Shown here: in pieces, positions 19,970-27,102 of the stretch
Layout of the letters: each line of letters starts with the position of its first letter
Numbering within the stretch: the stretch's first letter is position 1
Source: Kiloniella laminariae
Lineage (GTDB): Bacteria; Pseudomonadota; Alphaproteobacteria; Kiloniellales; Kiloniellaceae
Assembly (NCBI RefSeq): GCF_027214005.1
Contig: NZ_JAPWGY010000005.1
Span: 62,001-126,000 of the forward strand
DNA: 64,000 bases
Reading direction: 5' to 3'
The notes under the pieces: model-generated
What the model was told of the DNA's origin: nothing
The model's input: only the letters and a program-made list of their open reading frames with translations
Databases searched by the model: none
Translations under genes and position numbers: made by a program

Positions 19970-20185
19970 TTAAAGAACTATTTCTCCCTTATCAATTGCG
20001 ATTTCATTCAACTTATAGGTCTTTACATAAAAGCCATCAGGTGTGTCTGAAAATCCCGGTTGATTTTTAACCAGACCCAAGCCTTTTTCAACTTCAGTCC
20101 GGGATTCATAAACACCAATAAGAGTTTTACTTTTGTAGCCCTTTTCTGGATACCATTCGTGTAAAAGCATATAAAGAGTTGTCAT
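19970..20185 (-). CDS. Small DUF7336-like protein (paralogue 1)
   Basis: A 71-residue protein that starts MTTLYMLLHEWYPEKGY and ends with a PGF-x-D-x-PDGFYVKTY segment, resembling the DUF7336 type: a small alpha/beta domain with an initial His strand, an IGVYES turn and a helix. The start at 20185 has GGAGA 8 nt upstream; a longer ORF to 20212 lacks one. It lies 31 bp after a related gene, so the pair probably arose by duplication. Often seen beside immunity genes; function unknown. Confidence 0.65.
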   Translation of the reverse strand: MTTLYMLLHEWYPEKGYKSKTLIGVYESRTEVEKGLGLVKNQPGFSDTPDGFYVKTYKLNEIAIDKGEIVL

Positions 20186-20216
20186 CAAAAAATCTCCAAA
20201 AAACCAAGTCATTGCC

Positions 20217-20438
20217 TTATAAAGCCGAGCTATACCCTTTCAGCCAATAAGTCGCATTAAGATCAGTATCCCCGATAGTAAATTCCTCCTCTCGACCGGC
20301 GAATTCCGGCATAATTTTCAATACTTGTATTGCTGCTTCAGCCTTTTCCTTACTATCAAACACTCCTAAAGTTTTAAGGTTTTCAGGATATTCATCTACC
20401 TCTTCAACGTGATAAACGATATATAACTCTTTCATCAT
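20217..20438 (-). CDS. Small DUF7336-like protein (paralogue 2)
   Basis: About 73 residues, beginning MMKELYIVYHVEEVDEY and sharing with its neighbour the strand-turn-helix plan (YHVEE, TLGVFDSKEKAEAAIQVL, then MPEFAG). The longer frame to 20564 overlaps a toxin remnant in another frame, so the start is placed at 20438, after that remnant's stop at 20476. Candidate immunity or accessory protein of the lost toxin. Confidence 0.6.
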   Translation of the reverse strand: MMKELYIVYHVEEVDEYPENLKTLGVFDSKEKAEAAIQVLKIMPEFAGREEEFTIGDTDLNATYWLKGYSSAL

Positions 20439-20475
20439 TGATCTCACTTTTATAATGACAATTTCTTCTTCGTAT

Positions 20476-20655
20476 TTATTGGAAAGACCTATCACCATAT
20501 TTTTTAATTCGATTATGTTCTGAGGCTGGTCCTTTTGAATAATTCCCTTTCCCATATCTGTCATTCATAAGTTCATCAGCCCAATCTTTATCACTTTGGC
20601 CTTTTTTAGGTCTTTGTCCTTTAACTGAAGTGATACTAGAAACTCGGACAGTCTG
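20476..20655 (-). pseudogene. 5'-truncated polymorphic toxin C-terminus
   Basis: A 59-codon frame with no start codon. It contains GQRPKKGQSDKDWADELMN, RYGKGNYSKGP and IKKYGDRSFQ followed by a stop. The combination DWAD-LMN-KYGKGNY-KGP-E-IKK-GDR-F is one I recall as a common C-terminal ending of Rhs-type toxins. The frame is cut upstream at 20656 by a stop right beside a hairpin and an IS3-like scrap, which suggests that the toxin body was removed by an insertion or deletion. The DUF7336-like genes follow on the same strand. Confidence 0.65.
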
Positions 20656-20662
20656 TTAAGGT

Positions 20663-20688
20663 GTATCCCGTGATGAAATCAGGGATAC
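20663..20688. repeat. Hairpin at toxin/IS junction
   Basis: An inverted repeat GTATCCC...GGGATAC (20663-20669 with 20682-20688) extends inward through TGAT/ATCA with one bulged base. It lies exactly between the truncated toxin frame and the IS3-like orfA fragment, and may be an old element end or a transcription terminator. Confidence 0.55.
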
Positions 20689-20758
20689 AGAAAAGGCTAA
20701 ACGTCGAAATTTCAGCGATCAATTCAAAGCCAAAGTTGCCTTCGCGTCTTTGATATGA
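20687..20758 (+). mobile_element. Fragment of IS3-family transposase orfA
   Basis: The translated fragment KRRNFSDQFKAKVAFASL matches the conserved N-terminus of IS3-family OrfA proteins (KRRNFS-x-x-FKAKVA). A stop follows after 18 residues and no start codon, orfB or terminal repeats are visible. It is a relic marking past insertion in the island. Confidence 0.55.
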
Positions 20759-20893
20759 TTTTCTTTGATATTCTGGATATTTTATTTATCCGTATGAAAA
20801 CCAACCCTGACCATGCTGCCCCAAATGAAGCTGAAGCTGTATAACGGTTGTGCTGGTGATCAATCAGCTGGTCGAAATCCGGATTGATAAAGA

Positions 20894-22261
20894 CTATTGT
20901 TTTGGCAGGGAGATTATCACCTGAAAGCCGTTTTTGTTTTCCAGTTTGAGCTGGCCGTTGTGAAGGCGGACGACAGCTGCGACCAGTGACAGCCCGAGGC
21001 CGTTGCCCGGGAGGTTTCTGCTTGATTCAACGCGGTAAAAACGTTCAAGAACGTTGGATTGTTCGTCTTCGGGAATGCCTGAGCCTTCGTCGTGAACCAC
21101 GATTTTTATATCAGTTTCACCGGAGAAAAGATCAATGGTGATTTTGCTGTTGGCCGGGCCGTATTTCAAGGCATTGTCGATCAGGTTGCTAAAGCACTGG
21201 GTTATTAGATCGCGATCCCCGAGTATGTTGCCATATCCCGCATTATCATTTGTGTGATCATTCAGGATTATGCTTTGTCCCCTGTCTTCGGCAATGGGTT
21301 CATAGATATCGATGGCATCCGCTATCAGCGTTCCCAGTGGCATTGGTGCAAAGTTTGTTTCCTGTTCTCCTGTTTCCAGCCGCGTAATGCCTAGAAGGGC
21401 AGAAAAGGTAACGAGCAGCTGGTCGACTTCGGCGATTGCGGCCTCGACAAGTCTTCGGTTCTTGCCCTCTTCGGTCAAGGAAACCAGCCGTTCGAGACGG
21501 CCATGCAGTCGGGTTAAAGGTGTGCGCAAATCGTGGGCGATGTTATCAGTGACATGGCGGATCCCGTCCATCAGGCTTTCCACGCGATCAAGCATGGAGT
21601 TGAGCGTATGGGCCATGACGTCGATTTCATCACTGGTCCGGGAGACAGGAATACGTTTGGAAAAGCGCCCGATCATGATCTCAGAACAGGTGACGTTGAT
21701 CAGGGAGAGCCGTTTTTTCAGGCCGCGATGAAGGATAATTCCGGCAATGGTGCCGCCTGAAATACTCAGGAGCAGAGCACCCAGAAAAAACAGAAAGACC
21801 TGATCTTCGAGCTCTTCTTCCTTGCTGGTATCCAGGCCGAGCAGCAGGTGATACTGACCGCCGAGGGTCATGCTCAAAAAACGGAACTCAACAGGGTTCA
21901 GATGGTCGTCTTCAACCTCGGTAAAACCAGGTATTTTCGGTACTTTTTCTGGCCAGAAGGCGATATTTCCAGAGAGCTTGTTGTAGGTCTGATCGGTCAA
22001 GAGATAGATCCTTGAATCCGAAAGCTCCTGTTTTGCGCGGCGGTCAATCAGAGCCTGGAGCAGCTTTATGCCGCCCAGTTCATAAACTTCGTTCATATCA
22101 TTTATTTTTGCTTGAAGCCGGCTGTCGATTTCCTTTTCCATAAAGTGTTCCGAGGTTTCAGAAATGACCCCCTCAAAAATAAAATTGATCAGGAAAAAGA
22201 CGCCCCCGATACTCAGGGCGAATTTAAGCGAGAGGGAGAGATGCGGGAGCTTAATCTTCAC
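20894..22261 (-). CDS. Two-component sensor histidine kinase
   Basis: Membrane sensor kinase of about 455 residues. Two membrane helices flank a periplasmic domain of roughly 120 residues, followed by HAMP (about 170-230), HisKA with phospho-accepting H243 in DNIAHDLRTPL, and a HATPase with N box NLIDNALKYG, G1 DEGSGIPEDE and G2 GNGLGLSLV. The signal is unknown. It overlaps the response regulator gene by 11 nt if the GTG at 22261 is used (AGGG upstream); GTG 22282 is less supported. A QseC/heavy-metal-sensor type organisation. Confidence 0.9.
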   Translation of the reverse strand: MKIKLPHLSLSLKFALSIGGVFFLINFIFEGVISETSEHFMEKEIDSRLQAKINDMNEVYELGGIKLLQALIDRRAKQELSDSRIYLLTDQTYNKLSGNIAFWPEKVPKIPGFTEVEDDHLNPVEFRFLSMTLGGQYHLLLGLDTSKEEELEDQVFLFFLGALLLSISGGTIAGIILHRGLKKRLSLINVTCSEIMIGRFSKRIPVSRTSDEIDVMAHTLNSMLDRVESLMDGIRHVTDNIAHDLRTPLTRLHGRLERLVSLTEEGKNRRLVEAAIAEVDQLLVTFSALLGITRLETGEQETNFAPMPLGTLIADAIDIYEPIAEDRGQSIILNDHTNDNAGYGNILGDRDLITQCFSNLIDNALKYGPANSKITIDLFSGETDIKIVVHDEGSGIPEDEQSNVLERFYRVESSRNLPGNGLGLSLVAAVVRLHNGQLKLENKNGFQVIISLPKQ

Positions 22262-22925
22262 GGATACAATACCCTGCGCCACGGATTGTATGAAGGAGTT
22301 CGATGGTGAAGCCCTTGTCTATTTTATTGCGTAATCTGCTGATATGAACATCAATGACATTTGTCTGCGGTGCAAAATTGTAATCCCAGACCTGTTCTAG
22401 CAAAATTGTCCGCGTTACGACCTGTCCTGCGTGTCGCATCATGAATTCCAGCAATTTATATTCTTTGGGTTTGAGGTCAATTATCCTGCCCGCGCGGGTG
22501 GCCCTGCGTGAAAGCAGGTCAATTTTCAGATCCCCGACAGTCAGTTCTGTTTCTCCGCCGGACGGCAAGGTTCTTTTGAGCAGCACATGAACCCGGGCGA
22601 TCAGTTCGGCCACCGAAAAGGGCTTGACCATATAGTCGTCCCCACCGGAATGCAGGCCGTCAATTCTGTGGCGGACTTCTCCCAATGCCGAAAGTAACAG
22701 GACCGGGGTCGTGATTCCGGTGGCGCGAAGAGTCCGCAAGACAGACAGGCCGTCCTTACCGGGAAGCATTCGATCGAGAATGATAATGTCATAATTCTCG
22801 TTCGCAGCCATATAGAGGCCTTCGCGGCCATCGTGGACGCTGTCGGTGATAAAGCCGGATTCACTCAGGGCCTGGGATACAAAGTCGGCGACTTCGAGGT
22901 CATCTTCTATTATTAGCGCCCGCAT
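22251..22925 (-). CDS. OmpR-family response regulator
   Basis: 224 residues: a receiver domain with phospho-acceptor D51 (IIILDRMLPG), acidic pair EDD at 7-9 and K in VKPFS, then an OmpR/PhoB winged helix ending RLRNKID...LHTIRGAGYCI. It is first in a two-gene operon with the kinase. The divergent beta-helix gene across a 217-bp spacer is a plausible target, but no repeat operator could be made out. Confidence 0.93.
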   Translation of the reverse strand: MRALIIEDDLEVADFVSQALSESGFITDSVHDGREGLYMAANENYDIIILDRMLPGKDGLSVLRTLRATGITTPVLLLSALGEVRHRIDGLHSGGDDYMVKPFSVAELIARVHVLLKRTLPSGGETELTVGDLKIDLLSRRATRAGRIIDLKPKEYKLLEFMMRHAGQVVTRTILLEQVWDYNFAPQTNVIDVHISRLRNKIDKGFTIELLHTIRGAGYCIRED

Positions 22926-23142
22926 TTCTGAACTTCATTTCATCAATATCTGGGGTGGTAACGGACGGATCTTCCTGAATGGAAGCGTTTCGTGACGGTT
23001 TGTGCTGCGCGGATAGTAACACGGGGAAATGATGAATAAACAACATGAACAAAAATTTAGATTTCAGCCACGTTGGTGATAACCGGAGTGGCTTAACGTC
23101 CCCCCCGAGACAAGGCGTCAGCACATCACGAGGGGAAGCCAA

Positions 23143-24300
23143 GTGGAGATGATTAAAAAACGGAAACTCAACAGACTCTTCGTTCTGTCCGGCTTTTCTG
23201 CCGTTCTTATATTTACCGCGATTGTTTCCAGAGGGTTTTCTGCCCCGGTTTCAGGGGCGACGATGCTTGAAGCCATACGGAACTATGGGATCTTGAGTTA
23301 TCTAAAGATAATCAAACAGCCTTTGTGGGTCGGGAATCTATCAAACAGTTCTGGATATTTTGCCAATCTGAGTCCGGAGATTTTTAACGACAGGAACGGT
23401 GTGCTTGAGATTAAACCAGGTGTCCATTTGCTTGATTATCCTGTTAATCTTGGCGGGCCGCTGATGATCTCACCGGGAACCACGGTTCGGTTTTCTCCAG
23501 ATAGCTATCTGCTGGTGAAGGGAGCCGTGACTGCTGTGGGCACCCCAGATGCGCCGATTGTTTTGCAAGGGCAAAAAGGACAGCTTTGGAAAGGAATATA
23601 TGTCTATAACGCTGACAGCCTGTCCGAGCTGGACAATGTTGTCATTGCAGATACTACGGCTTTCGCAGACGGATACCTTACATTGACTGGGGCTGTGACG
23701 TTTTATCAATCAGCGCTGAAGGTTACAAACACCGCTTTTAAGAACTCTGAGGCCGAGGACGGGCTGAATATCATAAATTCCGGATTTTCCCTGACGAACA
23801 CCCGATTTGAAAACATGCGTTCGGATGCTCTGGACAGTGATTTTTCTCACGGCAATATCATTGTAAGTGAATTTGATACAATCGGGGGGGATGCGATTGA
23901 TCTTTCGGGAACCAAAAGCAGGATCGAGAACCCGCGAATCACTGGGGTCCGCGACAAGGCCATTTCCGCGGGAGAGAATTCGACAGTCAATGTGATTGGC
24001 GGCTTTGTAAAATCTGTGGGCGTTGCCGCGGCTTCCAAAGACGGCAGTGTTGTTAAAATCAGGGATACACGGATAGAAGATGTCACACTGTTTGGCCTGA
24101 TGACCTATATCAAGAAATCATCCTATAATTTCCCAAGCCTGATTGCCTATAATCTTTTCTGGGGGGCAGGGACTTCCGGGCGGATCGAGGACAACTGGAT
24201 CCGGCAGACAGGAACAGTTCTGACCATCGACGGGCAAAGTGCTTCTGAGCAGGATATTGATGTAAAGGCTCTCTATAAAGGGGCGGTGATGTCCAAGTAG
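23143..24300 (+). CDS. Secreted right-handed beta-helix protein
   Basis: A 385-residue protein with an N-terminal signal anchor (FVLSGFSAVLIFTAIVSRG) and a body of short repeating strand-turn units rich in N, D, G and T (for example LDNVVIAD, LKVTNTAFKNS, FSLTNTRFENM, NIIVSEFDTIGGDAIDLSG), typical of parallel beta-helix (pectate-lyase-like, PbH1) proteins. Enzymatic residues are not evident. The GTG at 23143 has AGGGG 7 nt upstream; ATG 23149 is an alternative. It is transcribed divergently from the two-component system, which may control it. Confidence 0.78.
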   Translation: MEMIKKRKLNRLFVLSGFSAVLIFTAIVSRGFSAPVSGATMLEAIRNYGILSYLKIIKQPLWVGNLSNSSGYFANLSPEIFNDRNGVLEIKPGVHLLDYPVNLGGPLMISPGTTVRFSPDSYLLVKGAVTAVGTPDAPIVLQGQKGQLWKGIYVYNADSLSELDNVVIADTTAFADGYLTLTGAVTFYQSALKVTNTAFKNSEAEDGLNIINSGFSLTNTRFENMRSDALDSDFSHGNIIVSEFDTIGGDAIDLSGTKSRIENPRITGVRDKAISAGENSTVNVIGGFVKSVGVAAASKDGSVVKIRDTRIEDVTLFGLMTYIKKSSYNFPSLIAYNLFWGAGTSGRIEDNWIRQTGTVLTIDGQSASEQDIDVKALYKGAVMSK

Positions 24301-24320
24301 AACACCGCTTTCACTCTGAT

Positions 24321-24437
24321 CGAATGGGAGTGTGTGATCGCAATGGGAGTGTCGTCGTGATACAGAGGACCTGAGACCCCGGAAGACATGAGAACCAGAG
24401 GCCCGGAAAACCAGAGGCGCGGAAAACCAGAGACCCG
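24321..24437. repeat. Tandem 18-bp and 16-bp units upstream of DUF1989 gene
   Basis: Two imperfect 18-bp units around AATGGGAGTGT lie at 24321-24357. Three imperfect 16-bp units (AACCAGAGGCCCGGAA-like) lie at 24392-24437. They fill the spacer between the beta-helix gene and the DUF1989 gene. No function is visible. Confidence 0.75.
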
Positions 24438-24554
24438 GAGAAGTGTGGGCTTCTGGTCAGAACGTTGTCTGATTTTCCGGAGAACTGTTTCTTGCCCGGC
24501 GAGAAAGTTTCAGTCACAGTCCGGATAAACAAAAATGAACTCCAGGACAGGCTT

Positions 24555-25418
24555 ATGAAAATCATCCACGACCATCCCGCCCCGAAAGATGCTGAAGCCC
24601 GCAAGGCGGTTGCGCCGGTGATCTGTTATCCCAATACGACCTTGCCTGCTTTTGACCCTGCGTTTTTTGACCGGGCGCGGGAGGGGATGGAACTGGTGGC
24701 GGAGACCTATATTCCACCGCGGGATGCCCGGTGTTTCGAGGTGCCTGCGGGGCACTTTGTCCGTATTGTCTCGATTGAAGGACCGCAGGTTGGTGATCTG
24801 AATTTCTGGAACCGTCACGATCTGACCGAGCGCTTTTTCAGTGGCAAGACCCGGGCGCTGCACGGCACCCATATCAGCACCGGAGATCGGCTCTGGAGTA
24901 CGCTGCCGCATCTGCGTCCGCTGGCCACGGTAACCCGTGACACGCTGGACTGGTATGGTTTTGATGAATTTGGCGGTGCGGTACACGATGTGATCGGCAC
25001 GCGCTGTGATCCCTATACCCATGCGGTGCTGCAGGGGAAGGATTATCACTATTGCTGTCATTCCAATCTGACCCGCGCCCTGGCGGCGCATTGTTCCCTG
25101 CCGATGGATGAGGCAGAGCTGCTGGTCCATGATGTGCTGAATGTCTTTATGTGCACCGGCTTTACCAAAGACACGCATCAGTACTTTATGAAAGCCAGCC
25201 CGGTGCGACCGGGGGATTATCTGGAATTTTTTGCCGAAACCGATCTGCTGGGCGGCATGTCGGCCTGTCCGGGCGGGGATTGTGGATCATCCCATTCGGG
25301 AGATGCCGCGACCTGTTACCCGATGAAGGTCGAGGTGTTCCGCCCTCTGGACGGGCGGCTGGAGGGCTGGACGCCGTCGAAGCCATCACCCTATAGCGGC
25401 GGACATGGTGCCGGTTAG
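24555..25418 (+). CDS. DUF1989 (urea carboxylase-associated-like) protein
   Basis: A 287-residue protein of the DUF1989 family, members of which accompany urea/guanidine carboxylase genes. The fold signature PAGHFVRIVSIEGPQVGDLNFWN is followed by THISTGDRLWSTLPHLRPLATV, and a CPGGDCGSSHSGD segment with cysteines likely to bind a metal. Here it stands without a carboxylase; the nearest neighbours are a cysteine hydrolase and an Lrp regulator. The start is placed at ATG 24555 (AGGA 8 nt upstream); the ORF extends 30 codons further upstream over repeat-rich spacer. Confidence 0.82.
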   Translation: MKIIHDHPAPKDAEARKAVAPVICYPNTTLPAFDPAFFDRAREGMELVAETYIPPRDARCFEVPAGHFVRIVSIEGPQVGDLNFWNRHDLTERFFSGKTRALHGTHISTGDRLWSTLPHLRPLATVTRDTLDWYGFDEFGGAVHDVIGTRCDPYTHAVLQGKDYHYCCHSNLTRALAAHCSLPMDEAELLVHDVLNVFMCTGFTKDTHQYFMKASPVRPGDYLEFFAETDLLGGMSACPGGDCGSSHSGDAATCYPMKVEVFRPLDGRLEGWTPSKPSPYSGGHGAG

Positions 25419-25631
25419 GATGGCGGGGTGTAACCGGCCCAGCGTTCGCCAAAAAGACAGGCAGGGCGCAGGAACAGGGGGCTGTTGATCCCTGTGGTTC
25501 GTTAAGTAACCCGCTGTTGAAGCTTTTTGAAAGAATGGCGGCTCGATATCCGGGCCGCCATTTCCAGTTTCTGGAGATTTTTCGGTCGGGGAGAGGGGAG
25601 GCCTGTCCCTATCCCTATCGCTATTGGGGCC

Positions 25632-26201
25632 TCAGGGCGTCAAAAGATCCTTTGTCGCGACAACCTGACAGAATTCGTTGTGCAGATCTGACAAAGACAT
25701 GGCATGGACCAGGGCGGCCTCATAGAGGGTGCCGTCTGGCCCGGTCCGGTCGAAGGTCGCACAGGCATCGCCGACCAGACGCACTTTATAATCCATGTTG
25801 CCTGCCATCCGGACCGTGGTTGAAACACAGTGATTGGTTGTCAGTCCGGCGATCACCAGTTGCGGGGCCTGTGCGCGGCGCAAAAATCCATCCAGATCGG
25901 TGCCGACAAAGGCGCTGTTCTGACGTTTGACAAAAACCGCTTCCTCGCCAAAAGGTGCCAGTTCCGGAATGATTGCTCCGCTGGGTTTTTCCTGTCGCAA
26001 CAGGCTGTCCGGGCTGAGGCTGTGATGCAGGGCATGGGCGACGGGCCAGCCTTTGGCGCGCCAGTGATCCAACAGGGCGGCGGCGTGCTGTTCGGCGGCG
26101 GGATTGTTGCGGTTTCCACCCCAGTAGTCCCAGTCCCTGAAGCCCTTTTGCCAATCGATAAGCAGGAGGACTGGCGGGGGCGTGTCTGTTGTATCTGTCA
26201 T
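25632..26201 (-). CDS. Isochorismatase-family cysteine hydrolase
   Basis: 189 residues with the superfamily triad: Asp in LLLIDWQKGF, Lys in FVKRQNSAF, Cys in LTTNHCVSTTVRMA. This form is typical of nicotinamidase/biuret-amidohydrolase-like enzymes of unknown substrate. It is divergent from an Lrp/AsnC regulator, a common arrangement when the regulator controls the enzyme. It differs clearly from the hydrolase at 11634. Confidence 0.88.
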   Translation of the reverse strand: MTDTTDTPPPVLLLIDWQKGFRDWDYWGGNRNNPAAEQHAAALLDHWRAKGWPVAHALHHSLSPDSLLRQEKPSGAIIPELAPFGEEAVFVKRQNSAFVGTDLDGFLRRAQAPQLVIAGLTTNHCVSTTVRMAGNMDYKVRLVGDACATFDRTGPDGTLYEAALVHAMSLSDLHNEFCQVVATKDLLTP

Positions 26202-26263
26202 AGCGGGGTTTCCCTGGTTGTTAACTGGTGACTATGATCCGGAAAATAAGGTCTTTCCTCAAT

Positions 26264-26279
26264 ATGGCGATCGCGCCAT
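26264..26279. promoter_or_regulatory. Inverted repeat between hydrolase and lrp-type gene
   Basis: The 6-bp arms ATGGCG and CGCCAT are separated by 4 bp in the 129-bp divergent spacer, 51 bp upstream of the regulator start. It is a candidate operator for the Lrp-like regulator; the assignment is inference. Confidence 0.4.
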
Positions 26280-26330
26280 TGTTTTGCGCAAAGATGTCAT
26301 ATCCACCAGGGCAAGGTTCGATTCCGCATA

Positions 26331-26771
26331 ATGGCCAAAAATCAGCTTGATGATCGCGATCAAAAAATACTGTCGATACTGGAAGCTGATTCCCGCACCG
26401 CGATCAGTGAACTGGCCCGAAACATCAGCCTGTCGCCAACAGCGGTTCGCCAGCGAATCGCCCGGCTGGAACGGGATGGGGTGATTGAGGGCTACACCAT
26501 CCGTACCGGAGCCGTTGAACCCCAAAGCACAATCAAGGCCGTGGTCATGCTGACCCTGACGGGGGCCTTTTGCAGCAAGATCAAGGCGGCCTTTGGCCAT
26601 ATGCCGGAGATCCGGAAGTTCTGGTCAACCACGGGGGAGCTGGACGCCACGCTGATCGTGCAGGTGCCAACGATCGTACGCCTGCAGGAGGTGACCGAGA
26701 AATTCAGCGCCCATGACCTGGTCAGGCGGGTCCAGACCCATGTGATCATCGCAACCCATATCGATCGCTGA
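26331..26771 (+). CDS. Lrp/AsnC-family transcriptional regulator
   Basis: 146 residues: N-terminal winged helix (LDDRDQKILSILEADSRTAI, recognition helix near LSPTAVRQRIARLERDGVI) and a C-terminal RAM/ligand-binding domain with GELDATLIVQVPT. Such regulators respond to amino acids or related metabolites and often control the divergent gene, here the cysteine hydrolase at 25632. It is followed by the adenine riboswitch transcription unit. Confidence 0.93.
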   Translation: MAKNQLDDRDQKILSILEADSRTAISELARNISLSPTAVRQRIARLERDGVIEGYTIRTGAVEPQSTIKAVVMLTLTGAFCSKIKAAFGHMPEIRKFWSTTGELDATLIVQVPTIVRLQEVTEKFSAHDLVRRVQTHVIIATHIDR

Positions 26772-26840
26772 AGAGAGGGCTGATTCAGGACTGGTTCGGG
26801 GTGGTTGGAGTTCAGGCAGAAGGGGGAGGCTTCGGGTTGC

Positions 26841-26869
26841 TTGAACTTTGTCCGACAAAGGGATATAAC
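26841..26869 (+). promoter_or_regulatory. Sigma-70 promoter of the deaminase unit
   Basis: TTGAAC (26841-26846) and TATAAC (26864-26869) are spaced by exactly 17 bp. The start point would be near 26876, about 38 nt before the riboswitch aptamer. Confidence 0.62.
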
Positions 26870-26913
26870 AGGGGACTGAGGTCAGTCCGGTGCGTGCCGG
26901 ATCGGTTTCTTCA

Positions 26914-26980
26914 CTTCGTATAACCCCGATAATATGGTTCGGGGGTTTCTACCAGGATCCGATAAATTCTGATTACGAAG
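26914..26980 (+). promoter_or_regulatory. Purine riboswitch aptamer, adenine class
   Basis: A complete purine aptamer can be folded. P1 is CTTCGTA (26914-26920) with TACGAAG (26974-26980). P2 is about 26923-26929 with 26939-26945, with loop L2 containing AATATGG. The junction J2/3 reads GTTTCTACC. P3 is CAGGAT (26953-26958) with ATTCTG (26966-26971), with loop L3 CCGATAA. The J3/1 base that selects the ligand (position 74 in the reference numbering) is T at 26973, which specifies adenine rather than guanine. It lies 122 nt upstream of an adenine/adenosine deaminase, the same pairing known from Vibrio vulnificus add. Family: Rfam Purine (RF00167). Confidence 0.93.
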
Positions 26981-27096
26981 AGCAAAGCCCGTTAAGTGCT
27001 TTTCTCTTTGTATGCCTGAATGTTGTTAAGATAATGGTTTTATTCGGGTCGCGCAGACTGAAAAGCTCTTGATTTCGATCAACACAAGTTAAGAGC
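26978..27096 (+). promoter_or_regulatory. Riboswitch expression platform
   Basis: The ribosome site AAGAG (27091-27095) of the deaminase can pair with GCTCTT (27065-27070) in a hairpin. The same hexamer AAGAGC also occurs at 26978-26983, overlapping the 3' strand of P1, and can instead pair downstream with 26998-27008 as an 11-bp stem with one mismatch. Mutually exclusive pairings therefore connect P1 to access of the ribosome site. No U-tract terminator is present, so control is likely at translation. Direction of control cannot be decided by eye. Confidence 0.5.
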
Positions 27097-27102
27097 AAGT
27101 CC

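Noticed and set aside
20760-20890. Possible second fragment of a transposase or GGDEF protein downstream of the IS3 scrap
   Set aside because: The translation (for example ASASFGAAWSG) is too short and ambiguous to assign.
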